Positions 1 through 7,372 of a DNA stretch of 28,524 bases are shown piece after piece. The notes under the pieces are model-generated. The model saw only the letters and a program-made list of their open reading frames with translations, made no database searches and was not told the DNA's origin. Every line of letters starts with the position of its first letter. The first letter of the stretch is position 1. Source of the DNA: a virus; IMG/VR virus record IMGVR_UViG_3300045453_000017, positions 1 through 28,524 of that record. One strand, written 5' to 3'. A program made the translations under genes and the position numbers.

Positions 1-120
1 CTAATGGAAATGCTCAAGCCACGCGGCATGCCGACAATCCAAGCCGCTAAAAGCCGAGACAGCAATGAGGCTATCGCGGGCAACAACGACGGCAGCGACG
101 ACGAATTCCAAATTGAGTAG
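1..120 (+). CDS. C-terminal end of an unrecognised protein (5' partial)
   Basis: Reading frame 1 is open from the window edge to a TAG at 118-120 and gives 39 residues. The last dozen are acidic (NNDGSDDEFQIE) and follow a polar, probably disordered stretch. The stop is embedded in the strong SD run that serves the next gene, so the two are probably co-transcribed. An acidic tail with a hydrophobic tip next to a replicative polymerase recalls single-stranded-DNA-binding proteins, but too little is visible to assign it. An in-frame ATG at 4 exists, but nothing shows the gene starts there. Confidence 0.5.
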   Translation, partial: LMEMLKPRGMPTIQAAKSRDSNEAIAGNNDGSDDEFQIE

Positions 121-130
121 GAGGAGGAGG
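119..130 (+). promoter_or_regulatory. Triple SD (AGGAGGAGGAGG) before the polymerase gene
   Basis: Three overlapping AGGAGG hexamers end 2 nt before GTG 133; the middle copy is 5 nt away. This favours GTG 133 over ATG 184, which has only a weak upstream purine match. Confidence 0.6.
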
Positions 131-132
131 CT

Positions 133-3100
133 GTGGGGAGGCGAGACCTGCCCGCCTCCCTCCCCTCAGGCGACAAGCATAAAATGAGTGGCTTCGCTCA
201 CCTTCATCTACATGACCAGTTCTCCTTCCTGGATGGATTTGGGAAGACGGACGAGTATATTCAGCAAGCGAAACAAATGGGACTCGCGGCCTATGTTCAG
301 ACAAATCATGGCGGCTTGTGGGGAATGGCGCGGGCCTTCAAGGCATGTAAGCAGGCAGGAATCAAATTCATTCCTGGTGTCGAATTCTATTTGGACAGTG
401 GTGCGGTAGACAAAGCACAACGACGTATTGCATGGGAACACCTCACGGTCCTTGCTATGAACCAAGAAGGATATCAGAACCTGCTGCGTCTTGCTTCATT
501 AGCAGGGGAGCGGATGCACAGGAACAGACCAATCCTAGACTATCCGGCACTATTCAAACATCGAGAAGGACTCATTGTCCTCTCAGGCTGTTCTTCTGGC
601 AAGGTGATACGGCTGATCAACGCAAACGAGATTGATCGAGCCATAAAAGTTTTGGAAATCTTCAAGCGTGGATTTGATAATCGGTTCTATGTGGAGTTAC
701 AGCCCGCAAACCTGTCTGAGTATCGAAACGCTAATCCTGTTCTCGTTGAACTCGCGCACAAACTCAAACTCCCCCTTGTAGCGACAAATGATGTGCATTA
801 CCCGAAGCCCTCTGATGCAGAAGTTCATGAAGTGATGCTCTGTGTCCAGACCAGAGACAGAATGGCAAATCCAAAGCGATGGAAATTCGCATGGGATGGG
901 TTCTACCTTGCCAGTGATAAAACTCTGCAACAATGGTTCAGAGACTATCATGGCCAAATCAGGCGATGCGATGTTGATGCCGCGTTTCAAGGGGTGTCAG
1001 ACATCGTGGACCGTTGCCGGGTCGATCAGCCAATTCCGTCTCAATTCATTCTTCCACAAATTGCCAAAGATCCAAAGGCTGAATTTGAACGCATTGTTGC
1101 GGCGGGTTTCCGGGCACGCGGCCTTGACAAGCGCCCCGATACAGATGCCTATCGCCAGCGACTCAAGTATGAAGGATCGATAATTCTCAAACAAGGACTC
1201 CATCCTTACTTCCTCATCGTCGCAGACTTGATGCGGTGGGCACGGGCCCGGATGTTGGTAGGGCCTGGCCGAGGGAGTAGTGGAGGGAGCCTGGTTTGCT
1301 ATTGCCTTGGCATTACAGATGTAGATCCCTTTGTCCATGGCACATTGTTTGAGAGATTCATAACTGAAGAGAGGGCTGACCTGCCTGACATTGATATGGA
1401 CTTTCCTGCTTCGCGCCGCGAGGAGATTGTTGAATACCTACGGCAGAAGTACGGGTTCGAAAGTGTCGCTGGTGTTGCAACATACATTGAGTTCAAAGGC
1501 CGGTTGGCTCTTCGCGATGTTGCCAAGGCATTTGATGTGCGGCCAGAAGAGATTAACAAGGTCGCGCCACTTATCATTGTGAAGTCTGGCGGCGATGCTC
1601 GCGCCGATATGACGGTAGAAGACGTAGCCACCGAATCGCCTGAGTTCAAAACCTTTGCTAAGCAGTATCCTAAGGTTGTGAAGGTGGCGATGCGCCTTGA
1701 AGGTACCACGCGTCAGCTGGGGAAACATGCTGCAGGCGTTGCGGTGACCGATAAGCCCTGTACTCATTACTTCCCAACGTACCGAACTAAAGATGGCTAC
1801 CGGATGTCACAGTGGGACAAGGATGATCTTGAGGGGCTGAAACTCCTGAAGATTGATATCCTCGGCATTGATATCCTTGACACGATCACCAAAACACTCA
1901 AGGCCATCAAGGCAAGGCACAACAAAAAGATTGAGATGATAGATTTGCCTCTTGATGATCCAAAGGTCCTCGCAGAGTTTAATGAAGGCAATACTGTGGG
2001 CGTGTTCCAATTTGAATCCAAAGGAATTGCCTACTGGGCTAAGGCAATTGGCGTTCAGAAATTCAGGGACATCGTTGACATCAATGCCCTTTATCGGCCC
2101 GGTACTTTGCGGTCAGGAACAATTAAACAATACTTCCTGCGAAAGAAAGGGAGGCAGCAGTATAGTTATGCTCATCCCTATTTGGAAGCGATTCTCAAGG
2201 ACACCTACGGGATTCCATTGTACCAAGAACAATTGATGTTTATCTTCAATCGCCTTGCAGGATTCAAGTGGCGTACAACCGATACAGTACGCAAGGTCGT
2301 ATCAAAATCGCAAGGTTTGGAAAAGTTCAATTCCTATTGGCAGGATTTTCTGAAAGGCTGTCAGGAGCGTGGAATGACTGAAGCCCAAGCCAATGAAGTG
2401 TTCAAGACCATGCGTGATTTTGGCGCGTATGGTTTCAATTTGGCGCACGCTGTTGAATACTCGATGATTGCATCATGGTGTATGTGGTTGAAGGTTTATT
2501 ATCCGCTTGAATATCTGGCAGTGCTCATCTCCAATGAAAAGAACCCTGAGCGTGTGGCTCTCTATTTGAAAGAGGCTCACCGCCTTGGCATTGAGATTCG
2601 CGCGCCTCAAGTAGGGAAGAGTGGATGGGGATATAAGATTGAAGGGAAAACCCTTCGGATTGGCTTTAAAGACATCAAAGGGATAGGTGAGAGGGCGGGC
2701 AGAATACTGGAGACCGCAAAGGGTATTACATCATGGGAACGCTTCTTTGGAACCATCGAGAAACGCATTGTGAATGCCCGCGTGCTTAAGGCCCTCTTGC
2801 AAGCAGGAGCGGCAAAAGATCTACGTCCTGCTGTCTCCCTTAAGGCCGTCCACGAGGATGGATGGGCCCGATTTGAAAGCCTGCGTCGGCTCAAATTTGA
2901 TGAATTGCCTCACGTGGAATATGATGATTCAACGTTGGCAACCCTACGACACGAAGTCTTCCCAATCCATATCGGGCCACACCCGTTGACGCTCTATAAG
3001 GATCTATTGAAACGGAATCCCAAGGTGCTCCCAATTGAGAAATTGCAATGGACGTCAGGCATCTACTTGTTCGCGGGCGTTATCACGAATGTTGGGCATA

Positions 3101-3384
3101 GCACAATTCATCGTCTTGACGAGAATGGTGTCAGCCGCTCGAAGAAATTGACTTACTGTACATTGGATGGTGAACGCGAATACATGGTTATGATGATCCG
3201 GGGCGGACCAGGAGAACCTGAGCGAGCCAACGCAGTCAAGGCACTGAACGGCAAGCCTGTAATTGTCGAGGTTGAAGTCAATGCTGATCGTAACAAGGTC
3301 TACCTTATCAATGTAGCGAGCCTGGAGGAGATTAGGAGGAAGGCGGATGCGAAAAGGACGAATGGAGCGGAGGCACCCAAGTAG
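133..3384 (+). CDS. dnaE: DNA polymerase III alpha subunit, C family (DnaE-like), with PHP domain
   Basis: Catalytic subunit of a bacterial-type replicative polymerase, 1083 aa from GTG 133. The PHP domain is N-terminal and appears to keep the metal ligands of active PHP domains: HLH (H25, H27), D34, H59, E84, H103, C153 and D220/H222. The usual TDHG reads TNHG (N58). The polymerase core carries VGPGRGSSGGS, the palm aspartates in PDIDMDF (D421, D423) and the third aspartate in KIDILG (D575). YGIPLYQEQ and YGFNLAHAVEYS motifs follow, and an OB-like region lies near residues 975-1020. I see no QxxLF-type clamp motif just before the HPL segment, where DnaE proteins usually have one. Residues 1-17 have no family counterpart, so translation from ATG 184 (1066 aa) remains possible. 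It overlaps the next gene by 38 nt. Confidence 0.93.
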   Translation: MGRRDLPASLPSGDKHKMSGFAHLHLHDQFSFLDGFGKTDEYIQQAKQMGLAAYVQTNHGGLWGMARAFKACKQAGIKFIPGVEFYLDSGAVDKAQRRIAWEHLTVLAMNQEGYQNLLRLASLAGERMHRNRPILDYPALFKHREGLIVLSGCSSGKVIRLINANEIDRAIKVLEIFKRGFDNRFYVELQPANLSEYRNANPVLVELAHKLKLPLVATNDVHYPKPSDAEVHEVMLCVQTRDRMANPKRWKFAWDGFYLASDKTLQQWFRDYHGQIRRCDVDAAFQGVSDIVDRCRVDQPIPSQFILPQIAKDPKAEFERIVAAGFRARGLDKRPDTDAYRQRLKYEGSIILKQGLHPYFLIVADLMRWARARMLVGPGRGSSGGSLVCYCLGITDVDPFVHGTLFERFITEERADLPDIDMDFPASRREEIVEYLRQKYGFESVAGVATYIEFKGRLALRDVAKAFDVRPEEINKVAPLIIVKSGGDARADMTVEDVATESPEFKTFAKQYPKVVKVAMRLEGTTRQLGKHAAGVAVTDKPCTHYFPTYRTKDGYRMSQWDKDDLEGLKLLKIDILGIDILDTITKTLKAIKARHNKKIEMIDLPLDDPKVLAEFNEGNTVGVFQFESKGIAYWAKAIGVQKFRDIVDINALYRPGTLRSGTIKQYFLRKKGRQQYSYAHPYLEAILKDTYGIPLYQEQLMFIFNRLAGFKWRTTDTVRKVVSKSQGLEKFNSYWQDFLKGCQERGMTEAQANEVFKTMRDFGAYGFNLAHAVEYSMIASWCMWLKVYYPLEYLAVLISNEKNPERVALYLKEAHRLGIEIRAPQVGKSGWGYKIEGKTLRIGFKDIKGIGERAGRILETAKGITSWERFFGTIEKRIVNARVLKALLQAGAAKDLRPAVSLKAVHEDGWARFESLRRLKFDELPHVEYDDSTLATLRHEVFPIHIGPHPLTLYKDLLKRNPKVLPIEKLQWTSGIYLFAGVITNVGHSTIHRLDENGVSRSKKLTYCTLDGEREYMVMMIRGGPGEPERANAVKALNGKPVIVEVEVNADRNKVYLINVASLEEIRRKADAKRTNGAEAPK
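136..160 (+). promoter_or_regulatory. 8-bp GC hairpin at the polymerase start
   Basis: GGGAGGCG (136-143) and CGCCTCCC (153-160) are perfect inverted repeats around a 9-nt loop. No T-run follows, so a terminator is unlikely. The hairpin lies immediately after GTG 133 and upstream of ATG 184, where it could modulate initiation at either codon. The regulatory role is inference. Confidence 0.4.
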
Positions 3385-3673
3385 TCAGCGATTCCATGAA
3401 GTCCTTGGTGAACTTAGCAGGCTCCACGATCAAAAGCAAGCAGATTATGGCACCGCCACTGATCCATTCGCCAATGTTCGTGCCTCAGAAGACTTTGGCG
3501 TTGAAGCATGGATTGGAGCCTTGATCCGAGGGAACGATAAGATGGCGAGACTCAAGGCCTTTATCCGTAGGGGAAAACTCAAGAATGAATCTGTCAAGGA
3601 CTCTCTTTGGGATCTGGCAGTCTATGTTGTGATTGCCTATGTGCTCTATGAGGAGAAAGAGAAAAGTGGGTAA
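3347..3673 (+). CDS. MazG / Nmad1 (DUF1599)-like nucleotide-associated protein
   Basis: A 108-aa all-helical protein. HDQKQADYG (27-35), DPFANVRASEDFG (39-51), the NDKMARL helix (63-69) and ESVKDSLWDLAVY (81-93) match a phage family related to DUF1599/Nmad1 and to MazG-like NTP pyrophosphohydrolases. E81, D85 and D89 are candidate metal ligands. Family members are linked to hydrolysis or sensing of (modified) dNTPs; the substrate cannot be read from sequence. The ATG has a strong SD (TAGGAGGA, 7 nt spacing) inside the polymerase gene, so it is translated with it. Its 3' end overlaps the RecA start. It could equally be a dNTP-pool housekeeping enzyme unrelated to base modification. Confidence 0.6.
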   Translation: MRKGRMERRHPSSQRFHEVLGELSRLHDQKQADYGTATDPFANVRASEDFGVEAWIGALIRGNDKMARLKAFIRRGKLKNESVKDSLWDLAVYVVIAYVLYEEKEKSG

Positions 3674-4544
3674 CCCAAATCTCAAAGCCGCCCTCAAGGA
3701 AATCAACGACAAATATGGTGAGGGCACCATCGTTCGTCTTGGCGACTCCAAGATGCTTGAGGTCCCTCGGATGCTAACAGGAGTCGGCCCTATAGACGAA
3801 ATGCTTGGTGGGGGGCTCCCACAGGGCAGCATTGTTGAGTTATACGGCGAACCCTCGGGCGGCAAATCCACCCTCGCACAAATTATCATTTCCATGTTAC
3901 AGAAGCGTGGTGGAGAGGCTGCCTACCTAGACGCGGAGCATGGGCTTGATGATAAGTGGATGCGCCGGTTTGGAATCAATATTGAAGACTTGATATGGAG
4001 CCAGCCAGAGACAGCAGAGGAGGCTCTCGATTCTACGCTTGCATTGATCAAGGCTGACATTGATCTTATCGTTGTAGACAGTGTCGCCGCGATGGTTCCA
4101 AGAGAAGAATTGGAAGGCGTTGCTGAAGAAGGCATGGGCGATAAGAAGATGGGCGTGAAGGCCCGGCTTATGGCTAAGGCAATTCGTGTCATGCTCTCGG
4201 CATTGAAAGGCAAGAAGACAGTGGTTCTCTTCATTAATCAATTCACCACCGACATCGGAGCGATGCGTTCATTTTATGGATCGCCTTCCTCGACACACGG
4301 CGGCAAAATGTTAAAGCAGCAGGCTCGCGTGCGATTAGAGATCATTCGCACTGAATGGCTTACGTCTGACTTGGCAAAGAAGGCAGGGGCATTCCAAGGC
4401 CGATATGGTGCCAAATTGGAGGTGCGTGTGATGAAGAGCAAGGTATCGCCGCCATTCCGATATTGTACATTGATTCTAAATTTCTACACGAAAGCAGAAC
4501 TGGCCAAGATTGGCATTGGCAGAAAGAAGGGAGGCAACAGATGA
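3666..4544 (+). CDS. recA: RecA-like recombinase, core domain only
   Basis: ATP-dependent strand-exchange protein of 292 aa from GTG 3666. Visible landmarks are Walker A GEPSGGKST (61-69), LDAEHGLD with the catalytic-type E90, Walker B LIVVDS (D137), the FINQ segment, an L2-like loop with THGGKMLK, and MKSKVSPPF, which keeps the two lysines of the RecA subunit interface. It ends soon after the core, so the regulatory C-terminal domain of cellular RecA (about 350 aa) is missing. L1 carries a few extra residues (EEGMGDKKMG). The frame is open to TTG 3633 and contains ATG 3648; GTG 3666 is chosen because AGGAG lies 10 nt upstream and the overlap with the previous gene is short. It probably works with the downstream resolvases and nuclease in recombination-dependent replication. 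Confidence 0.93.
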   Translation: MGNPNLKAALKEINDKYGEGTIVRLGDSKMLEVPRMLTGVGPIDEMLGGGLPQGSIVELYGEPSGGKSTLAQIIISMLQKRGGEAAYLDAEHGLDDKWMRRFGINIEDLIWSQPETAEEALDSTLALIKADIDLIVVDSVAAMVPREELEGVAEEGMGDKKMGVKARLMAKAIRVMLSALKGKKTVVLFINQFTTDIGAMRSFYGSPSSTHGGKMLKQQARVRLEIIRTEWLTSDLAKKAGAFQGRYGAKLEVRVMKSKVSPPFRYCTLILNFYTKAELAKIGIGRKKGGNR

Positions 4545-4669
4545 AAGACTTTCTGGCATACATCACTGGATGGATCATCATCGCCATATTGTTCATTTTT
4601 GTCTCGGCGACCGTGGCATGGTATTTGGGGCGCCTGGTTCGCATCTTTCTCAATTCGGCAGGACTATGA
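4541..4669 (+). CDS. Small single-pass membrane protein, 42 aa, unknown
   Basis: ATG 4541 overlaps the RecA stop (ATGA) and has GGGAGG 6 nt upstream; the gene ends in another ATGA overlap with the next one. One hydrophobic helix (about residues 10-30, ITGWIIIAILFIFVSATVAW) is followed by a short basic tail (GRLVRIF). No family is recognised. The good SD and overlaps on both sides support real translation. A role in membrane attachment or as a regulatory micro-protein would be a guess. Confidence 0.6.
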   Translation: MKDFLAYITGWIIIAILFIFVSATVAWYLGRLVRIFLNSAGL

Positions 4670-5052
4670 GGGCACAACATATCAAGCGCTTATCAAAGCG
4701 CCAGGAACACAGACTAGCGAAGGCAAGAGGCGGCAAGGTGCGTTGGGCATCGGGCGCAGGGCCCATGAAGGAGGACGTAAGCGACCGCGTGGCTCTCGGA
4801 CAATGCAAAGCCACAGAACGCGACTCGATACGCCTGCACTATGCTGATTTGAAGAAGATCCAAAAACACGCAGCAGCCGAGGACCGCCTGCCCTATGTTG
4901 AACTTCTGTTTGAACGTAGGAACCCGCTCGATACTTTGCGTGTGTATCTAGTCTTTGAGACAGAGTTCAAACGACACTTTCCACAGGAGGAAGACCATGA
5001 ACCAACAGATGGACTTGTTTTGGGAGAATTGGATTCAGGGAGGGCTATTTGA
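4666..5052 (+). CDS. PD-(D/E)XK nuclease, Holliday-junction-resolvase (Hjc)-like
   Basis: A 128-aa protein starting in an ATGA overlap. RQEHRLAKARGGK (E14), WASGAGPMKEDV (D37) and GQCKAT (K48) follow the order of small phage and archaeal resolvase-like nucleases: helix with E, SGA..GD, then ExK. It continues with SIRLHYADLKKI and the LPYVELLFE strand. The acidic residue of the ExK motif is Q46 here, so catalysis may be weakened or the motif may be a tolerated variant. Residues after about 108 lie where all three frames are open, and the last 18 codons overlap a mini-ORF. It sits between RecA and a RuvC-like gene, which fits recombination-intermediate processing. The specific substrate is inference. 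Confidence 0.68.
   Translation: MRAQHIKRLSKRQEHRLAKARGGKVRWASGAGPMKEDVSDRVALGQCKATERDSIRLHYADLKKIQKHAAAEDRLPYVELLFERRNPLDTLRVYLVFETEFKRHFPQEEDHEPTDGLVLGELDSGRAI
4985..4990 (+). promoter_or_regulatory. Strong internal SD (AGGAGG) inside the resolvase-like gene
   Basis: A perfect AGGAGG lies 6 nt before ATG 4997, within the upstream coding region. The RuvC-like start at 5052 has its own GGGAGGG at 5038-5044, so this site most simply serves the mini-ORF at 4997. Confidence 0.5.
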
Positions 5053-5188
5053 TGGGAGCAATATTGGCGATTCTCGGCGTGGACCCTGGGACCAGAACAG
5101 TAGGTCTGGCCTCGATCAACGGGAACACGGTCCCCCTCAGGCTGCTTCAATCGCCCAAGACGATGGAATTTGTGGGCGACCTGCCTGA
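4997..5188 (+). CDS. Candidate overlapping mini-ORF with sliding-clamp-binding-like motif
   Basis: ATG 4997 with a near-ideal SD opens a 63-codon frame that overlaps the end of the Hjc-like gene and the start of the RuvC-like gene. Its first residues are MNQQMDLFWENW; QMDLF fits the bacterial beta-clamp pentapeptide consensus QL(S/D)LF. Beyond residue 18 the frame is antiphase to the RuvC-like coding sequence and reads like random polar sequence. It could be a short leader for translational coupling, a true peptide, or the N-terminus of a +1 frameshift product joined to the RuvC-like protein, whose frame is open from 5001. No homologue is recognised. Confidence 0.35.
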   Translation: MNQQMDLFWENWIQGGLFDGSNIGDSRRGPWDQNSRSGLDQREHGPPQAASIAQDDGICGRPA

Positions 5189-5564
5189 CCGCTTGGCTCA
5201 ATGGTCCCAGGCATATGAAGGCGTTCTTGAACAAGTTCTCCCTGGCATTGTGGCGGTCGAGAATCCGATGGTTTCTCGCAACATGAGAACTATTGATGCT
5301 CTTGCCCGATTCGTCGGAATCACTGTTGCCCTTGCCCGTAGGCGCCAGTTGCTCGTGCTTGAATACAGGCCAGCCCAACATCGCCTACTTAGTACAGGCG
5401 AGGGCATCCGTACAATCCGTTATCTGCCTGAACGAAAGAGGATGCATGAGCGCCTGAAGCGTCAATTCCTCGCCTTCCCTTCTTTCAAAAAGGTTGACGA
5501 ACATCAATTAGATGCCATTTCCCTGGCTATAGCCGCGAGGCGCGAATATGAGCGAAGAGATTGA
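5052..5564 (+). CDS. RuvC-like Holliday junction resolvase (RNase H fold)
   Basis: A 170-aa protein from ATG 5052, with GGGAGGG 7 nt upstream and TGATG overlap with the previous gene. The first strand LGVDPGTRTVGLA carries D11. VAVENP supplies E70, YRPAQHR matches the RuvC region that packs against the junction, and DEHQLDAISLAI supplies D154 with H151 three residues earlier. The D/E/H/D set resembles RuvC enzymes in which the third ligand is histidine, as I recall for the Thermus enzyme, rather than the D-E-D-D set of E. coli. No RuvA or RuvB is visible here. It would cut four-way junctions made by the nearby RecA. Two resolvase-like genes in a row is unusual. Confidence 0.8.
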   Translation: MGAILAILGVDPGTRTVGLASINGNTVPLRLLQSPKTMEFVGDLPDRLAQWSQAYEGVLEQVLPGIVAVENPMVSRNMRTIDALARFVGITVALARRRQLLVLEYRPAQHRLLSTGEGIRTIRYLPERKRMHERLKRQFLAFPSFKKVDEHQLDAISLAIAARREYERRD

Positions 5565-6402
5565 ACTTGGAGAACTATTGACCACTGGACTCAAAAAGAA
5601 GGCGACCATTGTCAAAGATGGCGATACGGCTTTGCTGGACCGCCTCATTGATTGGAGCCTAACAAAAGATACTGACAAGCCTTCAATAGATGAACGCAAT
5701 AAGCGGTTCATTGAGAAACTCAACTTACCATACAAGAACAAGCCAATTCGGTCAACGTTCAGGGGGAGTCTCATTGCTTCTGAACCATGCAAGCGGTACA
5801 TGGTCATGCAGATGGTCTATCCTGATAGGCCAAAGAAACTTGCGGCAAAGACAGCAGCCATCTTTGATGACGGAGAGTGGCGGCATAAGCGTATTCAGGC
5901 ATGGATCAAGCGGCTTGCGAAGTTCAAGGCTGCTACTCTCTTTGGTGCTGAATTCAGCATTGAGGATCTACGCTTGCGCGAGACTGGCCACGCAGATATT
6001 CTTGTTCAATTTCATGTGCGGCCACTATCGACTCTTGGCAAGGTAATTGTTGAATTGAAAGGAAGGAAACACGAACGGTTCATTAGTCAGGATGCGCCTG
6101 AATGGAACCACTTTCTACAAGCCCAACGCTACATGCATAAAACTGACTCAAAGTGGGCATTCATTCTGTACGAAAACAAGAATGACCAAAGCCGCCATAT
6201 CTACAAAATTGCCTATGATTCAAAGATTGGCAAGGAGGGCGACGCCCTGCTCAAACGCCTCAATGTGTATGTAGACCGACTTATCAAACGCGGCATCAAA
6301 GATCCAAAGCCTGGTGACCTGCCAGAACAAGAAGTAGATTCGTGGTGTTCAAATTGCCCACAGAAACAGTTGTGCTTCTTCCTTGCCAAGAAAGGAGTTT
6401 GA
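5548..6402 (+). CDS. Cas4/RecB-like PD-(D/E)XK exonuclease with four-cysteine cluster
   Basis: A 284-aa nuclease. H113, GHAD (D150), VIVELK (E169, K171) and QAQRY (Q191, Y195) make the full RecB-family active site including the QxxxY motif. C81 plus C267, C270 and C276 (CSNCPQKQLC at the C-terminus) are placed as in Cas4 and AddB, where four cysteines bind a 4Fe-4S cluster. Residues 1-65 are polar with no assigned domain. It overlaps the RuvC-like gene by 17 nt. Phage Cas4-like nucleases usually process DNA ends in recombination and replication, and there is no CRISPR locus here to suggest spacer acquisition. Confidence 0.85.
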   Translation: MSEEIELGELLTTGLKKKATIVKDGDTALLDRLIDWSLTKDTDKPSIDERNKRFIEKLNLPYKNKPIRSTFRGSLIASEPCKRYMVMQMVYPDRPKKLAAKTAAIFDDGEWRHKRIQAWIKRLAKFKAATLFGAEFSIEDLRLRETGHADILVQFHVRPLSTLGKVIVELKGRKHERFISQDAPEWNHFLQAQRYMHKTDSKWAFILYENKNDQSRHIYKIAYDSKIGKEGDALLKRLNVYVDRLIKRGIKDPKPGDLPEQEVDSWCSNCPQKQLCFFLAKKGV

Positions 6403-6403
6403 A

Positions 6404-6739
6404 ATGGGAGTCGAGGAGAGGATTGAACAAGAAGTTCAAGCCGTCATAACATTGATTCGTGAAGCAGCAGGACATTTGGGGAAGCCTATGCCTGATGTTG
6501 GGCCGCTACTGATCAAGCATCTCATGCATATTGACGCATACCGTTTCACGTTCCTTGCTAAGGCGGCTATCCTGAATGGATATTCGCGCGCCCACAAAGG
6601 CGAGAAGATCGGCGGCCGGGCCCGGGTTGGGGCAGAGTTAGCCGAAGGTGCGGCGGACGCAATTCGGTATCGCGTGAGCCTTGGACAAAGTATCTTGAAT
6701 TATTTGATGTCTGAGATGAAATCGGGCATGAGTGGGTAA
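6404..6739 (+). CDS. Unknown helical protein, 111 aa
   Basis: ATG 6404 has AAAGGAG 7 nt upstream and begins one base after the Cas4-like stop; the open frame extends to TTG 6383 with no SD. The predicted content is mostly helix: an acidic amphipathic start (MGVEERIEQEVQAVITLIREAAGHLG), a central IDAYRFTFLAKAAILNGY segment and a Gly/Ala/Arg-rich stretch. No catalytic motif or known family is recognised. It sits at the junction between the recombination genes and the lysis genes. Confidence 0.72.
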   Translation: MGVEERIEQEVQAVITLIREAAGHLGKPMPDVGPLLIKHLMHIDAYRFTFLAKAAILNGYSRAHKGEKIGGRARVGAELAEGAADAIRYRVSLGQSILNYLMSEMKSGMSG

Positions 6740-6761
6740 GAATTCAGATAGGAGAAGACAC

Positions 6762-7358
6762 ATGACCTTGCGCCGGGAAGACATCCGTGAAGCCGCCCGC
6801 ATCATTGGCGTTGAGCCTGCAGCCCTGCAAGCCGTGGCTGATGTAGAGGCATCTGGGGCGGGATTCCTGCCCGACGGTCGCCCCAAGATCCTTTTTGAAG
6901 GGCACATCATGTGGCGGGAATTGAAGAGGCGTGGCCTTGATCCTGAAAGGTTCGGCCGCCTCTATCCATCTATTGTCTATCAGCGATGGACGCGCAAGCA
7001 CTACATTGGAGGGGCAGGAGAGTATGCTCGGTATGAGACTGCGCTTAAAATTGACGAGGAAGCAGCCATTGCTTCAACGTCGTGGGGCGCTTTCCAGATC
7101 ATGGGATTCAACTACAAGGCTGCAGGATTTGAAGACCTTAGGAGTTTCCAACGCGCAATGCAGTTAAATGAATCAGAACACCTCAAGGCCATATGCCGAT
7201 GGATGCAGTCAAATGGCCTTGCACGCCGACTCCGAGCCAAAAATTGGAAAGGATTTGCGAGAGGGTATAATGGTCCTGGATTCGAAGCGAATCGGTATGA
7301 TGAGAAGTTAGTAGCCGCCTATGTTAGACGTGTGAAGCAAGGATACAACCAAGGATGA
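6762..7358 (+). CDS. Endolysin, N-acetylmuramidase family (DUF3380 type)
   Basis: A 198-aa peptidoglycan hydrolase. ATG 6762 has AGGAG 7 nt upstream. The N-terminal AVADVEASGAGFLPDGRPK followed by ILFEGHIMW is the hallmark of the muramidase domain often found at the C-terminus of phage endolysins, with E29 as the probable catalytic acid. STSWGAFQIMGFN is the conserved middle motif, and NWKGFARGYNGPGF the substrate-groove segment. No separate cell-wall-binding domain or signal peptide is present, so release should depend on a holin. The ATGA at its end touches the next gene's leader, and a two-helix membrane protein follows. Confidence 0.9.
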   Translation: MTLRREDIREAARIIGVEPAALQAVADVEASGAGFLPDGRPKILFEGHIMWRELKRRGLDPERFGRLYPSIVYQRWTRKHYIGGAGEYARYETALKIDEEAAIASTSWGAFQIMGFNYKAAGFEDLRSFQRAMQLNESEHLKAICRWMQSNGLARRLRAKNWKGFARGYNGPGFEANRYDEKLVAAYVRRVKQGYNQG

Positions 7359-7372
7359 GAGGAGGCAGGTCG

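Noticed and set aside
1299-1767. Two minus-strand frames of 136 and 109 codons inside the polymerase gene
   Set aside because: They are antisense to the conserved polymerase palm region and show no SD or family similarity.
3347-3673. MazZ-like enzyme of a diaminopurine (Z) genome pathway
   Set aside because: No PurZ-like adenylosuccinate synthetase is visible and the polymerase is C-family rather than the DpoZ type, so the idea lacks support in this window.
5548-6402. Cas4-like gene as a sign of a CRISPR adaptation module
   Set aside because: No cas1, cas2 or repeat array is present in the window, and the neighbours are phage recombination genes; stand-alone phage Cas4-like nucleases are common.
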